Shown: positions 57,984 through 60,291 of the stretch, in pieces | Position numbering within the stretch: position 1 is the stretch's first letter | Layout of the letters: each line of letters begins with the position of its first letter | From: Streptosporangiaceae bacterium | GTDB lineage: Bacteria > Actinomycetota > Actinomycetes > Streptosporangiales > Streptosporangiaceae | Direction: 5' to 3' | DNA length: 60,291 nucleotides | Assembly (NCBI GenBank): GCA_019245115.1 | Contig: JAFARZ010000222.1 | Location: forward strand, 1 to 60,291 | Notes under the pieces: generated by a model | Told to the model about the DNA's origin: nothing | Seen by the model: the letters and a program-made list of their open reading frames with translations, nothing else | Database searches by the model: none | Translations under genes and position numbers: made by a program

Positions 57984-58855
57984 GTCAGGCCTCTGACGGT
58001 GCGCTCCGGCACCCGGTCGCCGCGGATCGCGGAGACCATCCGCAGCACCTGCCGGGTCTGCGCGACGTCATGCACGCGGAACACCCGGGCTCCCAGCCAC
58101 GCGCACACTGTTGCCGCGGCCAGCGTCCCGGGCAGGCGCTCGGCGGCCGGCAGCCCGAGCGTCTCCCCGACGAAATCCTTGCGGGACACCGACACCAGCA
58201 CCGGCCATCCGGTCGCGGACATGTCGCCCAGACGGCGGGTCACCTCCAGCGACTGCCAGGTGTTCTTGCCGAAGTCATGCGCCGGGTCGATCAGGATCCG
58301 GGACGGATCCACCCCAGCGTCGACGGCGCGTCTGGCCTGCGCGAGCGTCCGGTCCAGCACGTCCGCCATGACATCGGCATAGGCCACGCGGAACGGCCTG
58401 GTCCGCGGGGGCTGGCGGCCCGCGTGCGCGCAGACGAGACCGGCGTCGTGCCCGGCGGCCACCTCGGCGAGCTTGCTGTCCCTGCCGCCCCAGCTGTCGT
58501 TGAGCAGGTCGGCCCCGGCCGCGCAGGCCTCGGCCCCCACTTCGTGGCGCCACGTGTCCACGCTGATGACCACGTCGGGATAGGCGCGGCGGACCGCGGC
58601 CACGAACGGGACAACCCGGGCGATCTCTTCGCTCACGTCCACGTCATCGCCGGGACGGGCGGGAACTCCGCCGATGTCGATGATGTCCGCGCCTTCGGCG
58701 ATCACGGCGTGAACGCGGTCCATGGCTGCCGAGGAGTCCCAGGTCACGCCGGGCTGGAAGAACGAATCCGGAGTCCTGTTGACGATCGCCATGACCAGGA
58801 GATCCTCGGGCCGGAAGGCGCGGTTCCCGAGGCGTAGCGGCCCCTGGGGGCTCAT
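57980..58855 (-). CDS. FolP2-type dihydropteroate synthase-like protein
   Basis: This 291-aa TIM barrel is of the DHPS family. The N-terminal motif is MAIVNRTPDSFF (near 22-33), not the NVTPDSFSDGG of true FolP1. GADIIDIGGVPARPG replaces the usual substrate loop sequence, and SRKDFVG near 224-230 is conserved. This is the pattern of mycobacterial FolP2, which lacks DHPS activity and sits next to gpgS. The ATG overlaps the gpgS stop as ATGA. A role tied to glucosylglycerate or methylglucose lipopolysaccharide metabolism is inferred from this linkage. Confidence 0.85.
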   Translation of the reverse strand: MSPQGPLRLGNRAFRPEDLLVMAIVNRTPDSFFQPGVTWDSSAAMDRVHAVIAEGADIIDIGGVPARPGDDVDVSEEIARVVPFVAAVRRAYPDVVISVDTWRHEVGAEACAAGADLLNDSWGGRDSKLAEVAAGHDAGLVCAHAGRQPPRTRPFRVAYADVMADVLDRTLAQARRAVDAGVDPSRILIDPAHDFGKNTWQSLEVTRRLGDMSATGWPVLVSVSRKDFVGETLGLPAAERLPGTLAAATVCAWLGARVFRVHDVAQTRQVLRMVSAIRGDRVPERTVRGLT

Positions 58856-59871
58856 GACTCCATACCAAGCACTGACCGGACGGGCGGGCGCTCATGGGTG
58901 GGGATTGGTCGTGACCTGGGCCGGACCCCTCCATCGGTCCGGACGAACTGCTGGAGTACCGCTTGGCGCTCGCCGTGCTCAGGGGTGTTATCGGGCGAAG
59001 CCCGCCGCCGTTCGTGCGTCAGAAGAAGTTCGGCGGCCATGAGTGCCAGATCATGGCTTGCCTGATGCCGGTGCCCGCGCCGGCCCAGGTCTACCTGCGC
59101 CGCCGCGGGCAGGCCGTGCCGCCGCGCGGTATCGAGCAGCACCGCGAGTTCGACGCCGTAACCCACGGGGATGGGAAGGGACTCCATCAGGCCGCGGCGC
59201 GCGGCCCACTCGCCTGCCAGCGGCTGCACCACGCCCGCCAGCTCGGGCCACCACAAGCTCAGCAAGGGCCGGGCCACCAGCTCGGTCACCCGCCCTCCAT
59301 CGGCCGAGATCGAGCCGTCACTGTCGGTGTAAAGCCGCTCGTAGAACCCCTTGACCAGGAGGATCTCCCCATCGGACAGCAGCGGGCCGAGCAGCCCGGT
59401 GACGAAGTGCGGGCCCCAGTGAGTCAGGTCAGCGTCCACGAACACCAGCAGATCACCCTTGGTGACCAGGAGCGACTTCCACAGCGCCTCGCCCTTACCG
59501 GGGAAGGCGCCCAGTTCCGGAGACACTTCACTGGCCCGGTAAACCGTCGCTCCGGCCTCGGCCGCCACCACACCGGTGGTGTCCGTGGAGTCGGAATCCA
59601 TGACCACCAGCTCGTCGACCAGACCGGTGTCCGACATCAGCGCCTCGGCCAGCGCGGTGACGACCCCGGCCACCGTGCGCTCCTCGTTTCGCGCCGGGAT
59701 CACCACGCTGACCGTCACGTCAAGCTGCTTCTTGCGCTCCAGCAGCCACGACAGGGGCCAGTCCTGCCAGTGGCTGGTGCGGCGGCGGAACCACGTATCG
59801 GTATCGGTATCGGTATCGGTATCGGTGGAGTCGGCGGCCGGGGCGGTATCCGGCTCCGGTGGTGAATACAT
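58852..59871 (-). CDS. gpgS: Glucosyl-3-phosphoglycerate synthase
   Basis: This 339-aa GT81-type retaining glycosyltransferase makes glucosyl-3-phosphoglycerate from NDP-glucose, the first step to glucosylglycerate and methylglucose polysaccharides. The GT-A fold has VSVVIPARNEERTVAGVV near 55-72, MDSDSTDTT near 91-99, the DxD-like VDADLTHWGPHF near 145-156 and VKGFYERLY near 173-181. A Thr-Asp run (residues about 16-26) is encoded by a hexamer microsatellite. ATG 59871 is preferred; TAATCT lies seven bases upstream, suggesting a leaderless start. Longer N-termini (to 59940) are rejected. Confidence 0.9.
   Translation of the reverse strand: MYSPPEPDTAPAADSTDTDTDTDTDTWFRRRTSHWQDWPLSWLLERKKQLDVTVSVVIPARNEERTVAGVVTALAEALMSDTGLVDELVVMDSDSTDTTGVVAAEAGATVYRASEVSPELGAFPGKGEALWKSLLVTKGDLLVFVDADLTHWGPHFVTGLLGPLLSDGEILLVKGFYERLYTDSDGSISADGGRVTELVARPLLSLWWPELAGVVQPLAGEWAARRGLMESLPIPVGYGVELAVLLDTARRHGLPAAAQVDLGRRGHRHQASHDLALMAAELLLTHERRRASPDNTPEHGERQAVLQQFVRTDGGVRPRSRPIPTHERPPVRSVLGMES
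59795..59824. repeat. GTATCG hexamer x5 in gpgS
   Basis: Five consecutive GTATCG units encode a Thr-Asp run at the GpgS N-terminus. Length changes would keep the frame. Confidence 0.9.
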
Positions 59872-59940
59872 CGAGTTCAGATTAGCCGCCCGGCCGCGTA
59901 TGCCCGACGCCGGGCTGTTGCGCCGGGCTGGGAACATCAT

Positions 59941-60291
59941 GCCGCACGGCCCCGCTCATCAGCACACCGAGCGAAGAGCCGGCCTGGAACGACGTCTGGA
60001 ACTTCTGCGCCCACGGCTTCGCCACCCCCTAGCCGCGAAGCTACCGCCGAAAACATCCCCTCGCCGAGCCCCCCGCCGCCCGCGCGAGCACCCGGTCGCC
60101 CCCCACCGGCCAATCCCCCACCCGCGTGCCCGCAACCTGCACCCCTCGCCCCAGCCGGCCACCACCACCCCGTGCCCGCAAACCCGCACCCCCCCCCCAG
60201 CCCGCCACCACCCCCCCCCCCCCCCAAACCCCCCCCCCCTCCCCCCCCCCCCCCCCCCCCCCCCGCCCCCCCCCCCCCCCCCCCCCCCCCC
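59941..60291. other. C-rich end of window; no gene
   Basis: From 59941 the sequence becomes increasingly C-rich. From about 60190 it is almost pure C with rare A, T or G. Glycine-rich frames on the minus strand are by-products. This looks like a contig end with unreliable base calls. Confidence 0.7.

Noticed and set aside
59937..60227. Glycine-rich minus-strand frames at the window end
   Set aside because: Produced by the C-rich, probably artefactual sequence.
1..60291. tRNA, rRNA or insertion-sequence genes
   Set aside because: No cloverleaf, ribosomal RNA or transposase sequence could be recognised anywhere in the window.

Overview
The window comes from a high-GC, Gram-positive actinobacterium. 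The supporting genes are a ftsW-murG-murC-ftsQ-ftsZ-yggS-sepF-yggT-divIVA cluster, a conservon-type sensor operon (NIT kinase, roadblock, DUF742), a mycothiol-dependent DinB-like enzyme, a gpgS-folP2 pair, a MecA-like lipoprotein PBP, and many ATGA/GTGA stop-start overlaps and GTG starts. Several genes look leaderless. A filamentous, Streptosporangiales- or Streptomycetales-like host fits, but I cannot name the species. The last ~120 bases are almost pure C and look like a contig-end artefact.

Layout. 1-3.7 kb: an orphan ABC-2 permease, an NMT1-type lipoprotein and an esterase. 3.7-9.6 kb: a four-gene operon of beta-propeller-like membrane protein, large FtsX-type permease and two ATPases. 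9.7-13.8 kb: sbcDC. 13.9-16.9 kb: lipoprotein transpeptidase and GH30 lipoprotein. 16.9-19.7 kb: ABC ATPase, GH5 hydrolase and adenosine/adenine deaminase in one unit. 19.9-23.4 kb: MMPL transporter, VOC protein and DinB-like enzyme. 23.4-24.0 kb: repeat-rich non-coding DNA. 24.0-27.9 kb: a lower-GC two-gene island (PHP-SMC-like ATPase of the TrlF type plus an AlbA_2/HATPase protein). 28.0-30.0 kb: rluD, lspA and a DksA-like protein. 30.0-33.3 kb: ileS. 33.6-44.0 kb: the division/cell-wall cluster. 44.1-46.6 kb: a PP2C-response regulator, kinase and response regulator module. 46.6-47.6 kb: tandem repeats. 47.6-51.6 kb: a BBE-type flavin oxidase diverging from a MarR regulator and a DHA2 exporter. 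51.7-53.6 kb: a PPOX protein extended by repeats and a membrane-anchored CBM2-like protein. 53.8-57.1 kb: conservon without its GTPase. 57.3-59.9 kb: gpgS, folP2 and a LigB-like gene.

Two themes stand out. First, the TrlF-like/AlbA_2 pair has an intact PHP metal site, an intact SMC-like ATPase, lower GC than its surroundings and structured DNA at one edge, which makes it the best candidate for an undescribed (probably defence) system. Second, dispersed GC-rich repeat modules have inserted at gene junctions and been co-opted: they supply ribosome-binding sites (yggS, esterase), N-terminal codons (murC, ftsQ) and a C-terminal tail (PPOX protein). The cell-division cluster itself is unusual: there is no yfiH between ftsZ and yggS, murD is not upstream of ftsW, ftsW overlaps murG by 521 bp, and FtsZ has a long linker.
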